A stretch of DNA of 64,000 bases from Aquirufa lenticrescens (GCF_019916085.1 NZ_CP049834.1:914501-978500); one strand, 5' to 3'; positions 35,501 through 44,223 are shown, numbered from the stretch's first letter. The notes: a model not told the origin generated them from the letters alone. Made by a program: numbers and translations.

Positions 35501-35653
35501 GCCTTGGCTTTAGGTTCAGGATCTCAAAGTAGAGTTTCAATGGGTATCGCCGTTGTAGGTGGTATGTTATTCTCTACTACGCTGACCTTGTATATCATTC
35601 CAGCGATTTACAGTTATTTATCGAGTAACCGCAAACCAGTTCATGCCGAATAA
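32579..35653 (+). CDS. RND efflux transporter permease (AcrB/HAE1-like)
   Basis: Proton-driven inner membrane pump of 1024 residues, the typical length. It starts with the conserved SEISIKRPVLSIVMSI segment and has 12 membrane spans with two large periplasmic loops. The proton-relay Asp pair is in GLVVDDAIVVLENIY, and the C-terminal half has LIGLVTKNGILIVEFANQ. This fits the hydrophobe/amphiphile efflux group rather than heavy-metal pumps, which carry different motifs there. It forms an operon with the adaptor gene and overlaps ribD by 11 bases. Confidence 0.95.
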   Translation: MASFSEISIKRPVLSIVMSITIIVFGIIGYTYLGVREYPSVDPPVVNVQTSYTGANADIIESQITEPLEESINGIAGIRTLSSSSRDGRSSITVEFDLSVNIEDAANDVRDRVSRAMGQLPKDVDPPIVAKADADANPIYNINVFSATRNLLSLNELATRNIKEKFQTIPGVSSVQLWGEQKYAMRLHIDPERLASFRLTAPDIVNALAKQNIELPSGSIEGANTELTVRTQGRMTTEDDFNNLIIKEEGDRSVKFSDVGRAELSPENNKTFFKRDLKPMISIAVIPQPGSNQIQIVDAIHKKVEQIRLTLPADVEMKEGFDNTRYVRKSIEEVEETIFTAILLVTIIIFLFLRDWRSTIIPLTAIPVSLIGVFFFMYLAGFSINVLTLLGIVLSIGLVVDDAIVVLENIYTKIEEGLSPWEAAVEGSKEIYFAVISTTVTLAAVFLPVIFLQGITGRLFREFGIVVAGSVIISAFVSLTLTPMLSSRLLKGSHTKPWFYTVTEPFFVALTKGYEDSLAAFIKIRWMAWVIMFSLFGIIYALFKFEAIPSELAPLEDRGGLRVNAVAPEGATFEYMLNYTDEMAKFLMTDIPAHERYAVYSITSPPFGNGGSNTGSMRVILSDPEGRRTQQQIADELQPKIKKFTGARATLIQEPTLSTGQRGGGGLPVAFVIQASTFESLKKNIPLFMAKVRESSKFEMADVNLKFTKPELRLEINRDKAQNLGVSIQDVATTLQLGLSGRRFGYFVMDGKQYQIIGQIDRPMRNDVSDLKSLYVKNNRGDLIQLDNLVKITEQSTPPQLFRYNRYVAATVTAQMAKGVTLGEALNEMDKLAKETFDVSFSTAYDGQSKEFKESSSSLLFAFALAILLIYLILSAQFESFIDPFIILFTVPLAVAGALLTLWDFSQTLNIFSQIGIIVLIGLVTKNGILIVEFANQRKESGSEKIKAVQEAAVARFRPIIMTSLCTILGILPIALALGSGSQSRVSMGIAVVGGMLFSTTLTLYIIPAIYSYLSSNRKPVHAE

Positions 35654-36626
35654 AGAAATTTGGATGCAACGCGCCTTTGACCTAGCCTTATTAGGCTCAG
35701 GGCGCGTTGCTCCTAATCCTTTAGTAGGTTGTGTGATTGTCATAGACGACCGCATCCTAGGCGAAGGTTATCACCAACAATATGGTGGGCCTCATGCAGA
35801 AGTAAATGCGATACGTTCTTGCTCGGAATCGGTAGAAGGCGCGACGGCCTATGTGACTTTAGAGCCTTGCTCCCATTTTGGAAAAACACCTCCTTGTGCA
35901 GATTTACTCATTCAGTCCGGCATCGCCACGGTCTACATCGCAAACCTAGATCCTAATCCGCTCGTAGCAGGAAAAGGTGTCGAGAAACTGGAAGCCGCAG
36001 GCATTACTTGCCACATCGGATTACTAGCAGAAAAAGGAGAATGGATAAACCGCCACTTCTTTACCTTTCACCGACTGAAAAGGCCCTATCTTACCTTCAA
36101 ATACGCGGTTAGTGCCGATGGCTTTATAGCTGAACCTTCGGGTGTGCCTGTTCAGCTATCGAACGAATTATCCGCTATTCGCGTACATCAAATGCGCGCT
36201 GAGCATCCAGGAATTTTAGTAGGGGTCCAAACCATCATTAATGATGATCCTTCACTTACTACTCGATTAGTAGCGGGGACGAATCCGGTTCGCATCGTGA
36301 TAGATCCTTTCCACAGAATTCCTTCCTCCGCTAAAGTCTTAACAGATGGAGGAGAAACAATCATCTTACGTTCATCAGCGGAAGTAGCCGCCCTACCTCT
36401 TCAATCGATCCTAGTCGAAGGTGGCGCGAAAACGATGGAAATGTTATTTGCGGATGGACTGGTGGATGAGCTTTGGAAAATTAGAAGCGCCAAAACACTT
36501 GATGAAGGAATACCTGAACCTAAACTGCCAGTAAAATGGCGTGCTATTGACTACTTAGGTGACGATACTTGGTTTAAAGGAATCCTAAAACCTGCCCTAG
36601 CAAGTACATATTCAAACCTAAAATAA
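35643..36626 (+). CDS. ribD: Bifunctional riboflavin deaminase/reductase RibD
   Basis: Performs the deamination and reduction steps of riboflavin synthesis. The 327 residues have an N-terminal cytidine-deaminase-type zinc site (HAEVNAIRS; EPCSHFGKTPPCADLLI) and a C-terminal reductase domain (about 145-320, LTFKYAVSADGFIAEPSG; QSILVEGGAKTMEMLF). Length is slightly short but both domains are complete. It overlaps the permease gene by 11 bases, and its last 53 bases run antisense to the 3' end of mntH. Confidence 0.96.
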   Translation: MPNKEIWMQRAFDLALLGSGRVAPNPLVGCVIVIDDRILGEGYHQQYGGPHAEVNAIRSCSESVEGATAYVTLEPCSHFGKTPPCADLLIQSGIATVYIANLDPNPLVAGKGVEKLEAAGITCHIGLLAEKGEWINRHFFTFHRLKRPYLTFKYAVSADGFIAEPSGVPVQLSNELSAIRVHQMRAEHPGILVGVQTIINDDPSLTTRLVAGTNPVRIVIDPFHRIPSSAKVLTDGGETIILRSSAEVAALPLQSILVEGGAKTMEMLFADGLVDELWKIRSAKTLDEGIPEPKLPVKWRAIDYLGDDTWFKGILKPALASTYSNLK

Positions 36627-37896
36627 TCGCGGTTATCACCCATACAATTCCTTGCAAAAGCGCGGAATTAGCAAATTTCCCCATCTTCTGTTTATCCCCA
36701 GTGAATAAGACCAGCGGAATCACGGCGAAGCTCAATTGCATCGATAAAACAACTTGAGAGAAAACCAACAACTCCCCAATCTTCGATTCCCCGTAGATCC
36801 AGGTGATAAAGAAGGCCGGAATGATGGCGATTAATCGGGTAATCAAACGTCTTAGCCAAGGGGCAATACGCAGATCGAGGAATCCCTCCATCACGATTTG
36901 TCCGGCTAAGGTTCCTGTCAACGTGGCATTTTGGCCTGATGCTAATAGGGCGACCGCAAACAAAATACTCGCTAATTTACTCCCTAATACCGGGTCTAAT
37001 AACTGATACGCATCTCGGATATCGGCCACGTGTTTCAGGTTATTTCCGTGAAAAGCAGCCGCGGCTAAAATCAATATCCCGGCATTAATGAAAAAGGCGA
37101 ATCCTAATGAGATCGTGGAATCCCAAGTGGCGTATTTGATGGCTTTTTCTTTATCCTCATCCGTATCTTTGATGGCACGCGTTTGGACTATACTCGAATG
37201 GAGATATAAATTATGAGGCATCACCGTTGCTCCTAGAATACCAATGGCTACGTAAAGTTGACTTGGATTCATCACCACCGAAGTCTGCGGAATTAGTCCA
37301 CCCAAAATCCCTGAAATGGAGGGCTGAGAGATGAAGAGCTCGTAGGCAAAACAACAAACGATGACAATCAAAAGAGATAAGACGATGGATTCGATGACTT
37401 TGAATCCTTTGTTTTGGAAATACAGTATTAGGAACACATCTAAAATCGTGATGACGATACCTGCTAAAATGGGAATCCCAAACAATAATTGAAGCGCTAA
37501 CGCTGACCCAATAACCTCCGCTAAATCACAGGCAGCAATCGCTAGCTCACAGACCAACCACAGAAAAATCGCTACCGGCTTCGAAAACGCATCGCCACAT
37601 GCTTGGGCTAAATCACGCCCTGAGGCAACGCCTAATTTCAAGGCTAGATGCTGCAAGACAATTGCGAAAATACTCGAGACAAGAATCACAGACAATAAAG
37701 TATAGCCGAAAGAGGCTCCGCCTGCTAAATCAGTCGCCCAGTTGCCTGGATCCATATAACCTACTGCTACTAAAAAGCCAGGTCCCATAAAAGCACGTAA
37801 ATTCTGCCAAAAACCTTTCCCCGCTGGCACAGGAATCGTGCCAAACACTTCGGATAAGGATTTCATTTTAGGACTAGAACGCCACGGACTCGACAT
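36574..37896 (-). CDS. mntH: Nramp-family Mn2+/divalent metal transporter
   Basis: Proton-coupled uptake of manganese and related divalent metals across the inner membrane. The 440 residues have about 11 membrane segments and both metal-binding signatures: DPGNWATD in the first segment and MPHNLYLHSS in the sixth. Met in the second motif fits selectivity for transition metals over Ca/Mg. The divergent mntR-like gene shares a 72-base control region with an inverted repeat. The 3' end overlaps ribD by 53 bases on the opposite strand. Confidence 0.96.
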   Translation of the reverse strand: MSSPWRSSPKMKSLSEVFGTIPVPAGKGFWQNLRAFMGPGFLVAVGYMDPGNWATDLAGGASFGYTLLSVILVSSIFAIVLQHLALKLGVASGRDLAQACGDAFSKPVAIFLWLVCELAIAACDLAEVIGSALALQLLFGIPILAGIVITILDVFLILYFQNKGFKVIESIVLSLLIVIVCCFAYELFISQPSISGILGGLIPQTSVVMNPSQLYVAIGILGATVMPHNLYLHSSIVQTRAIKDTDEDKEKAIKYATWDSTISLGFAFFINAGILILAAAAFHGNNLKHVADIRDAYQLLDPVLGSKLASILFAVALLASGQNATLTGTLAGQIVMEGFLDLRIAPWLRRLITRLIAIIPAFFITWIYGESKIGELLVFSQVVLSMQLSFAVIPLVLFTGDKQKMGKFANSALLQGIVWVITAIILGLNMYLLGQVLGFL

Positions 37897-37911
37897 AATT
37901 CAGAATTTTAT

Positions 37912-37919
37912 CAAATTTA
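37912..37919 (-). promoter_or_regulatory. Candidate -7 box for mntH
   Basis: The minus strand reads TAAATTTG, matching TAnnTTTG, about 16 bases upstream of the mntH ATG at 37896. The palindromic operator candidate at 37927-37946 lies just upstream, covering the -33 region of this promoter. Confidence 0.55.
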
Positions 37920-37926
37920 AAAATAA

Positions 37927-37946
37927 TTTTTAGATTAACCTAAAAA
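37927..37946. promoter_or_regulatory. Candidate MntR operator between mntH and mntR
   Basis: Perfect inverted repeat TTTTTAG (37927-37933), 6-base spacer ATTAAC, CTAAAAA (37940-37946). It is centred in the divergent gap, over the -33 region of mntH and about 11 bases before a TACCTTTA near-consensus -7 box (37957-37964) for the mntR-like gene. Position and symmetry fit binding of a dimeric DtxR/MntR-type regulator; binding itself is inferred. Confidence 0.65.
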
Positions 37947-37968
37947 ATAAATTTACTACCTTTACTCT

Positions 37969-38628
37969 ATGGCCATTTCATTCACCGAAGAAAACTACTT
38001 AAAAGTCATTCACCGCCTCTCGGAGGCTACTTCGGATGACATTTCTACGAACGCGGTAGCGGAATTGATGCAGACAAAAGCGGCATCGGTAACGGATATG
38101 TTGCGTAAACTAGCCGAAAAAGGCTGGGTGAATTACCAAAAATACCAAGGTGTACGTTTAAGTGCGGAGGGCGAGAAAATTGCGTTATCGATTGTGCGCA
38201 AGCACCGACTTTGGGAAGTATTCTTAGTGGACAAAATGGGATTCAACTGGGACGAGGTGCACGAAATAGCTGAACAGCTCGAACACATTGAATCGGACCA
38301 ATTAGTCAATAAATTAGATGAATACCTAGGCTTCCCTAAAACGGATCCTCACGGTGATCCCATTCCGAACAAGGAGGGAATTCTACCCGAACTAGCCTAT
38401 TCCCATTTATCCGACATCAAGGCAGCAAAAACCTGTAAATTGATGGGGGTGGCACAGGATTCGGCGGTCTTCTTGCAACTGTTGACCAAATTGAATTTGA
38501 GTTTAGGAGCAAAACTGGACATCCAGGAGATCAACGAATTCGATCGATCGATCTTCGTTTCCATCAACGACGCTGCGCCCATCTTCATTAGTCATGAAGT
38601 GGCGAAAAACATTCTCGTTAAAATCTAG
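37969..38628 (+). CDS. DtxR/MntR-family metal-dependent transcriptional regulator
   Basis: A 219-residue metal sensor with an N-terminal winged helix (FTEENYLKVIHRLSEA; NAVAELMQTKAASVTDMLRK), a helical metal-binding and dimerisation domain (about 65-140, including EHIESDQLVNKLDEYLG and FPKTDPHGDPIP), and a C-terminal FeoA/SH3-like domain (about 145-217). The divergent mntH gene makes Mn2+ the likely effector, though Fe2+ is possible. The stop shares CTAG with the convergent helicase gene. Confidence 0.92.
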   Translation: MAISFTEENYLKVIHRLSEATSDDISTNAVAELMQTKAASVTDMLRKLAEKGWVNYQKYQGVRLSAEGEKIALSIVRKHRLWEVFLVDKMGFNWDEVHEIAEQLEHIESDQLVNKLDEYLGFPKTDPHGDPIPNKEGILPELAYSHLSDIKAAKTCKLMGVAQDSAVFLQLLTKLNLSLGAKLDIQEINEFDRSIFVSINDAAPIFISHEVAKNILVKI

Positions 38629-41561
38629 CTTAATAAATCAAGTACCTCGTCTTCGCTTAAGGCGCGTAAAATACTCTCGTCAGATGTGACTAACTCTGAG
38701 GCTAAATCCTTTTTGCGTTGTTGCAAGGCAAGGATCTTCTCTTCCACCGTTTCTTTAGAGATAAACTTGTAGGTGAATACGGTTTTCTTTTGGCCGATTC
38801 GGTGCGCACGGTCGATCGCCTGTGCTTCTGCCGCTGGATTCCACCACGGATCTAATAGGAAGACATAATCCGCCGCGGTAAGGTTTAGACCTACCCCACC
38901 CGCTTTTAGGGATATCAGGAAAACGGATTGGCCATCATCCTTTTGGAAACTTTCGACTTGACCCTTCCGGTCTACCGTACTACCATCGAGGTAGGCATAC
39001 GGAATTCCGCGTTCTTCTAGAGCGGCTTTAATCAAGTTCAAATGCTGAACGAATTGACTAAAGATTAACACTTTGTGATGCTGCTCTAAGACCGTTTCTA
39101 GTTTTTCTAATACGGCCTCCATCTTACCTGAATCTCCTGTATAACCCTCTTCGCACAACGATGGGTGATTCGCAAGCTGACGTAATTTCGTCAAACCCTG
39201 TAACACAGAGAAGCGCGATTTCTGCAAGCCTTCGTCCTTAATTTGCTTCAACAACACGTCACGGTAGAACGATTTCGTCTTGTCATACAAGCGCTCTTGT
39301 TCCTCCGTCATCGAGCAATAGGTCACCGATTCCATTTTTTCTGGTAAATCAGCAGCTACTTGACGCTTCTCACGACGCAATAAATAGGGCTTGATTAGGA
39401 AATAAAGACGTTTTTTCTTCTCCATATCCGCCTTCTTCTCAATAGGCAATTGGAAATGGTCTTTGAAATAACGTTGCGTACCGAGTAGACCACTGTTCAC
39501 GAAATTCATTTGGGACCAAAGATCCATCGTCGAATTCTCCAGCGGAGTTCCCGTCATTACGAGACGGAATTTCGCGTTTAATTTTTGAACTGCTTTGGTA
39601 ATATTCGCTAACGGATTCTTAATCGCCTGCGACTCATCTAAAATCACATACGAGAATGCCTGCTTTTCGAACCATTCGATGTCCGAGCGGACCATCCCGA
39701 AGGAGCATAGAATCAAATCAACTTTCCCGATTTGTGCCTGTAATTTCTCCCTTTGAGGTCCGCTGTAGACTAAAACGCGTAACTGTGGAGTAAACTTCTT
39801 CGCCTCCATCTCCCAGTTATACAACAGGGAAGTAGGCATCACGAGCAAGGTAGGCAAAGTCTCGCCTTGCTCTTTCAAGCTCTGCAATAAACAAAGCGTC
39901 TGAACAGTTTTACCCAGACCCATATCATCGGCTAAACAAGCGCCTAGACCTGCCGTCTGACGTGTACGCATCCAACGGTAGCCTTCTAATTGATACGGAC
40001 GCAAGGTGCCTTTGAAGTTCTTGGGCACTGGATATTCCTTCGCTTCGAGCGCTAAATCGTTTATCGTTTTAGCTCTTAATGCGGTTTTGACTAAATCTTG
40101 GTTCTCCCATTCCTGCACTAACTGGTAATGCTGGCGACGCAAGAACACGCCTTCTTCTCCGGGACGCGTCTCGGAGAAGTAGAAAAGGTCTTGGTAATCG
40201 TGGAACCAGTTGTCTGGAATCATCGCGATGGAACCGTCTGGCAAATGGAATTCTTTCTTCTTTTGTAAGATCAGCTGGCGAATTTTCAGGAAAGGGATTT
40301 GGAACTCCCCAAACGAAATCACCGCCTGAATATCAAACCAGTCTAGCTTTTCGCCAATGCGAATCTTGATTTCTGGCTTTCCTAAGAAATAGCGTGGCGC
40401 TTGGCCATCGCCTTTAAATTGAACGACAAAACCCGCCTGATCCAGCGCTTCTTTGTTCGCTGTTAACCATTGAACCGCATCCCCGCGTTGCATGAAGGCG
40501 CGGCCATCGTTTTCCATCTTCAACCCTAAGGTCTTCAGTTGTTGGAAGGCACGCTTTTCCTTGACGTGGGAGCGCATAATTTTTTGGAAAGCATAACTAT
40601 CCCCTTTCTTTTCGAAAAGGACATTTGCCTCAGATGATAAGCCATCCCAAGGGAAGCGGTTATTGCCGTATTGGAAGGATAGCACGAAGTTCCAGCGATC
40701 CGCTGCTTCTAAGGCTGCCTTCTTTTTCAAGGTCTCTTCGTCCTCTATTTTAGGCGCTGTGGGGCCATAAGAAAGTAAAAATTGAACCGGCTTTTCGGTA
40801 TTAGTGATCTCGAAACCTTTCGGATGGACAGGGTAACGGGCCACCATCGCCTTCACGAATTTGCGGAAGTAATCCTCCTCCATATTTTTCGGAATCGCGA
40901 CAAACTTCTTGTTCAAAAAAGGGCGCAATTTCTTGCCCTCTAGTTCTGGATTGAAGTGGTATAGTTTTTGGTTCATCAGCATCCAAGCCGGCTCATCACA
41001 TAATACGACTGCGTCTTTGTACTGGAACTCTAATTTATTGCCTAAGTATTTTAAGGTAGGAAAATAGTGGGTGTTCTCTTCATTACGCATAAAGTGGAAC
41101 AAGACGTCCACGGCCTCCGCCTCGATTTGCACGGATTGACGCATCGGATTTCCATCATTCCCCATAATGAAAAGCGTCTTATCCGGACAAATTAAACCAA
41201 AAATTTGGCCTCTTTTCTTCTCAATTACGGACATCACTGCCTCTTGAATCTCCTTCTCTCCTTTTTCCGCATCCCAGGTCTTTAAAAAGAATTCCTCCAT
41301 CGTCTTGCGCTTAGAGGTGTTGAACTTTTCAAAAACTGCCACCGGCTTCATACTCTCAATCAAACCCACCGCCGTGCGATCGCGATCGTCTAGAGCGTGT
41401 TCAAATTCATGGAAATTCCGGGAAGTAAGCGTTTGGTACTCCCAAGTCAATTGCCCCTTCTCATTTAATTGCACCACAAAGACGTCGAATAAATATCCGA
41501 GGCATTCGTGAGACAACAAAGAATAAACAACCTGGAAAGGTTTGTTAGGGGAGATTTTCAT
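38625..41561 (-). CDS. SNF2-family (Swi2/Snf2, RapA-like) DEAD/DEAH helicase
   Basis: A 978-residue DNA-dependent ATPase. The N-terminal ~480 residues are a region without a clear domain to me. The helicase core follows: motif I LADDMGLGKTVQTLC, motif II LDESQAIKNP, motif III VMTGTPLENSTMDLWSQMNF, and the C-terminal lobe with VLIFSQFVQHL and RAHRIGQKKTVFTYKFI. This arrangement fits the bacterial SNF2 proteins of unknown function common in Bacteroidota and Firmicutes. It is the last gene of a minus-strand run, 47 bases after prmA, and no defence-type partner such as a methyltransferase or nuclease is adjacent. Confidence 0.92.
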   Translation of the reverse strand: MKISPNKPFQVVYSLLSHECLGYLFDVFVVQLNEKGQLTWEYQTLTSRNFHEFEHALDDRDRTAVGLIESMKPVAVFEKFNTSKRKTMEEFFLKTWDAEKGEKEIQEAVMSVIEKKRGQIFGLICPDKTLFIMGNDGNPMRQSVQIEAEAVDVLFHFMRNEENTHYFPTLKYLGNKLEFQYKDAVVLCDEPAWMLMNQKLYHFNPELEGKKLRPFLNKKFVAIPKNMEEDYFRKFVKAMVARYPVHPKGFEITNTEKPVQFLLSYGPTAPKIEDEETLKKKAALEAADRWNFVLSFQYGNNRFPWDGLSSEANVLFEKKGDSYAFQKIMRSHVKEKRAFQQLKTLGLKMENDGRAFMQRGDAVQWLTANKEALDQAGFVVQFKGDGQAPRYFLGKPEIKIRIGEKLDWFDIQAVISFGEFQIPFLKIRQLILQKKKEFHLPDGSIAMIPDNWFHDYQDLFYFSETRPGEEGVFLRRQHYQLVQEWENQDLVKTALRAKTINDLALEAKEYPVPKNFKGTLRPYQLEGYRWMRTRQTAGLGACLADDMGLGKTVQTLCLLQSLKEQGETLPTLLVMPTSLLYNWEMEAKKFTPQLRVLVYSGPQREKLQAQIGKVDLILCSFGMVRSDIEWFEKQAFSYVILDESQAIKNPLANITKAVQKLNAKFRLVMTGTPLENSTMDLWSQMNFVNSGLLGTQRYFKDHFQLPIEKKADMEKKKRLYFLIKPYLLRREKRQVAADLPEKMESVTYCSMTEEQERLYDKTKSFYRDVLLKQIKDEGLQKSRFSVLQGLTKLRQLANHPSLCEEGYTGDSGKMEAVLEKLETVLEQHHKVLIFSQFVQHLNLIKAALEERGIPYAYLDGSTVDRKGQVESFQKDDGQSVFLISLKAGGVGLNLTAADYVFLLDPWWNPAAEAQAIDRAHRIGQKKTVFTYKFISKETVEEKILALQQRKKDLASELVTSDESILRALSEDEVLDLLS

Positions 41562-41608
41562 TTTAAAAACAACCGATTTCTCGGATTACAAGAGTCAAAC
41601 CTTTAAAA

Positions 41609-42430
41609 TTAAGGTTTTTTTCTCAATTGCAAGCAAGCCCAGTTGTTTTTTGATGCTTGCGCGATAAAATTAAGTTGCTGCTTTTCAGCGGATTCCAATA
41701 AAAGTGGAACATCTTCGGTGTAAAAACCACTTAAGAAAAGTAATCCGCCGGGCTTGATGCGCGTGGCATATTCGGCCATTTCTGCCAACAGAATATTACG
41801 ATTGATATTCGCTAAAAGCACATCATATCGCGTGTCGTCTTCATCAGCAATCGTGCCTAATCCAAAAGGAATTTCGGCACAATCATTCAGTCCCGCATTC
41901 TCAATCGAATTCTCCACCGACCATTCATCGATATCGAATCCACGGACAAATCCAGCTCCTCGCTTCTTAGCCACAAAAGCTAACAAACCTGTGCCTGTTC
42001 CGGCATCTAGCACACTTTTACCGGTCAAATCCACATCGAACAAAGCCTTCGTCATCAACGAAGTCGTTTCGTGGTGGCCAGTGCCAAACGACATTTTGGG
42101 ATTAATCACCACCTCCATCTGAAATCCAGGTTCAGAGGGGTGAAAACTCGCCCGAATCAAAACCAAATCATCAATTCGAATGGGATCGTAATTACTTTCC
42201 CATACCTCATTCCAGTTTTGCTTCTCGATGCGATTCGTCTCAAAGGTATCCAAGCCATATCGGGACATAATTTCCGTTAAAGCCACTTCAGAAAAATCAA
42301 CTTCGGGACAATAGGCTACCACACCGTTATCTGCCTCTTCAAAAATATCGAATTGAATTTCGCCTAGCTCAGCGACTAAAATATCAGACAGCTCAGGACT
42401 GGCTGTAATTTTCACTTGAATAGTAGACAT
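41609..42430 (-). CDS. prmA: Ribosomal protein L11 methyltransferase
   Basis: Trimethylates ribosomal protein L11 with S-adenosylmethionine. The 273 residues have an N-terminal L11-recognition domain (about 1-95) and a Rossmann methyltransferase domain with PKMSFGTGHHETTSLM, SVLDAGTGTGLLAFVAKKRG and the catalytic block LLANINRNILL (NPPF-like Asn). Length fits. It follows the MCE-protein gene after three bases. Confidence 0.95.
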   Translation of the reverse strand: MSTIQVKITASPELSDILVAELGEIQFDIFEEADNGVVAYCPEVDFSEVALTEIMSRYGLDTFETNRIEKQNWNEVWESNYDPIRIDDLVLIRASFHPSEPGFQMEVVINPKMSFGTGHHETTSLMTKALFDVDLTGKSVLDAGTGTGLLAFVAKKRGAGFVRGFDIDEWSVENSIENAGLNDCAEIPFGLGTIADEDDTRYDVLLANINRNILLAEMAEYATRIKPGGLLFLSGFYTEDVPLLLESAEKQQLNFIAQASKNNWACLQLRKKP

Positions 42431-42433
42431 AAA

Positions 42434-43381
42434 TTAATTAGATGGAGGAGTATTTTTCTTTCCGAAAACAGAAATGCCGATGTAACGCTTTGGCTGTAAT
42501 CTAAAATCAAGCAGCAGCTTGTCTAGATCCACGAGCGTTTTGTTTAGACCTAGGTAAAGGCTATCGTTCTTAATTAATTTACCCGCGGTACCTTCCCCGC
42601 GTTCTAAACCTTGCACAATCTTTCTTAGCGAAATCACGGTTGCATCCACCTCTTTCAAGGTCTTGCCTATCTTCAAGGCATTCAAGGAATCAGCCACCGT
42701 ATTAAACTTCGTTAACAAAGGGCGCAATTGCTTTTCTGTTTCCATTAAGTCCGAAGACAAGGTTTTCATATTCGCAGAAATCTGCGCTATGTTCGCCCGG
42801 TTATCGGTCACAATACCATTTACGGATCCGTTAATGTTAGAAACCGTTTCATTCGACGTTTTCAATAACGTGTTTAAATACGTTCCTGTATTATCAAATT
42901 TATTGGAGATCTGACGGAAGGAAACAAGCAACGAATCCGCATTGGCGATAACTGGAATGGCACGCTCTTTTAACAAGGCCGTTACCCCTACCTCCGTTTC
43001 GCCTTTTAAGAAGGAATCCTCTGGTAAGTTACCCTTTCCTTCTAATCGCAATCGAATGATTTTACCCCCTAATAAAGCGCCATCAGAAAGTACGGCCACC
43101 GTTTTATCAGGGATGACAATGTCCTGGCTAAATCGCAGGGTCACTAGAATTTTGTTGCCTTTAGATGGCTGAATCTCCACTTTCTTCACCTTCCCCACTT
43201 CGATTCCGTTCACCATTACCTGGTTAGAAACCATCAATCCATCCACATTTTCGTATTCTACGTAGTAGATTCGAGCCGTAGAGAATACGTCATTTCCCTT
43301 TAGAAAATTAAACCCGAAATAGAGGATTAAGAAGGCTAACAATGCCAAAAACCCTACTTTTAATTCATTGCTTTTGAACAT
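42434..43381 (-). CDS. MlaD/MCE-family lipid transport protein
   Basis: Periplasmic lipid-binding subunit of a phospholipid transport system, anchored in the inner membrane. The 315 residues have an N-terminal membrane segment (about 7-26), an MCE domain (about 38-115, YYVEYENVDGLMVSNQVMVN; GIEVGKVKKVEI), then long helices probably forming a coiled coil to about 290. The expected ATPase (MlaF-like) and permease (MlaE-like) genes are not adjacent, so partners lie elsewhere. It is five bases downstream of the amidase gene, in an operon. Confidence 0.9.
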   Translation of the reverse strand: MFKSNELKVGFLALLAFLILYFGFNFLKGNDVFSTARIYYVEYENVDGLMVSNQVMVNGIEVGKVKKVEIQPSKGNKILVTLRFSQDIVIPDKTVAVLSDGALLGGKIIRLRLEGKGNLPEDSFLKGETEVGVTALLKERAIPVIANADSLLVSFRQISNKFDNTGTYLNTLLKTSNETVSNINGSVNGIVTDNRANIAQISANMKTLSSDLMETEKQLRPLLTKFNTVADSLNALKIGKTLKEVDATVISLRKIVQGLERGEGTAGKLIKNDSLYLGLNKTLVDLDKLLLDFRLQPKRYIGISVFGKKNTPPSN

Positions 43382-43386
43382 CGTAT

Positions 43387-44184
43387 CTATTTTTCGATTT
43401 CTTCTTTGTACGCTTTAAACGCCGTAGCAATCGCTGTGGCTACCTCGTTCTGTCCTTTTTCGGAAGCTAAATAATTCTCTTCCTCCGGGTTTGTTAAAAA
43501 TCCCGTCTCTACTAATACACTGGGCATCGCCGTGCGCCAGATCACTAGGAATCCAGCTTGCTTCACCCCAAAACTCTTTCTTTGATACGTTTTCGAAAAT
43601 TGCTCCTCTACCTTCGATGCAAATTTTACCGAGCTCGCCATGAAGGCACTTTGGTAATTCGCCATCATAATGTGCGCTAAAGGAGAATTGGGATCGAAAC
43701 CATCATAGGTCTTTTGGTAATCCTTCTCTTGCAAGATTACGGAGTTTTCTCGCTTCGCTACGTTCAAATTGCCGTCCGTTTTATGCAAACCCATCGTGTA
43801 GGTTTCTGTACCGTAGGCATTCTTATTGACCGCCGCATTGCAATGCACGGAGATAAATAAATCCGCTTTGTTGCGATTTGCGATATTAGCCCGCTCATTT
43901 AATTCGATAAACGTGTCAGTATCACGGGTATAAATAATCTTCAAGTCTGGATGCGCCGCTTTCAGCTTTTTACCCACTTCTAAGATGATTTTTAAGGTCA
44001 CGATTCCTTCGTGAGAACCCTTAGGGCCTGAACAGCCTGGGTCTTTTCCACCGTGGCCAGCATCTAGGCAAACGACTTTTATTCGATTCTTAATGTCTCC
44101 CTTTTGAAAGCCGCTAGGCGTCCAAGCTGTCAGCAATAAACCCAGCGCAAAAAATAAACCGATAGATTTTATCTGATTAAACAT
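43387..44184 (-). CDS. N-acetylmuramoyl-L-alanine amidase (Amidase_3)
   Basis: Zinc amidase that cuts the peptide from glycan strands in the periplasm, usually at cell separation. The 265 residues have a signal peptide (about 1-24, IGLFFALGLLLTAW) and an Amidase_3 domain with VCLDAGHGGKDPGC (first zinc His), GSHEGIV (Glu ligand), LFISVHCNAAV (second His) and the catalytic Glu in SVLVETGFLTNPEEE. It heads the minus-strand operon with the MCE protein. A TATATTTG -7 box at 44253-44260 lies upstream. Confidence 0.95.
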   Translation of the reverse strand: MFNQIKSIGLFFALGLLLTAWTPSGFQKGDIKNRIKVVCLDAGHGGKDPGCSGPKGSHEGIVTLKIILEVGKKLKAAHPDLKIIYTRDTDTFIELNERANIANRNKADLFISVHCNAAVNKNAYGTETYTMGLHKTDGNLNVAKRENSVILQEKDYQKTYDGFDPNSPLAHIMMANYQSAFMASSVKFASKVEEQFSKTYQRKSFGVKQAGFLVIWRTAMPSVLVETGFLTNPEEENYLASEKGQNEVATAIATAFKAYKEEIEK

Positions 44185-44223
44185 TATTTTCTAATTGTTA
44201 CACGTTGATAACAAGCAAAGATG

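Noticed and set aside
38625-44184. SNF2 helicase cluster as an anti-phage defence system
   Set aside because: Neighbours are prmA, an MCE protein and an amidase, all housekeeping; no nuclease, restriction or DNA-modification gene is adjacent.
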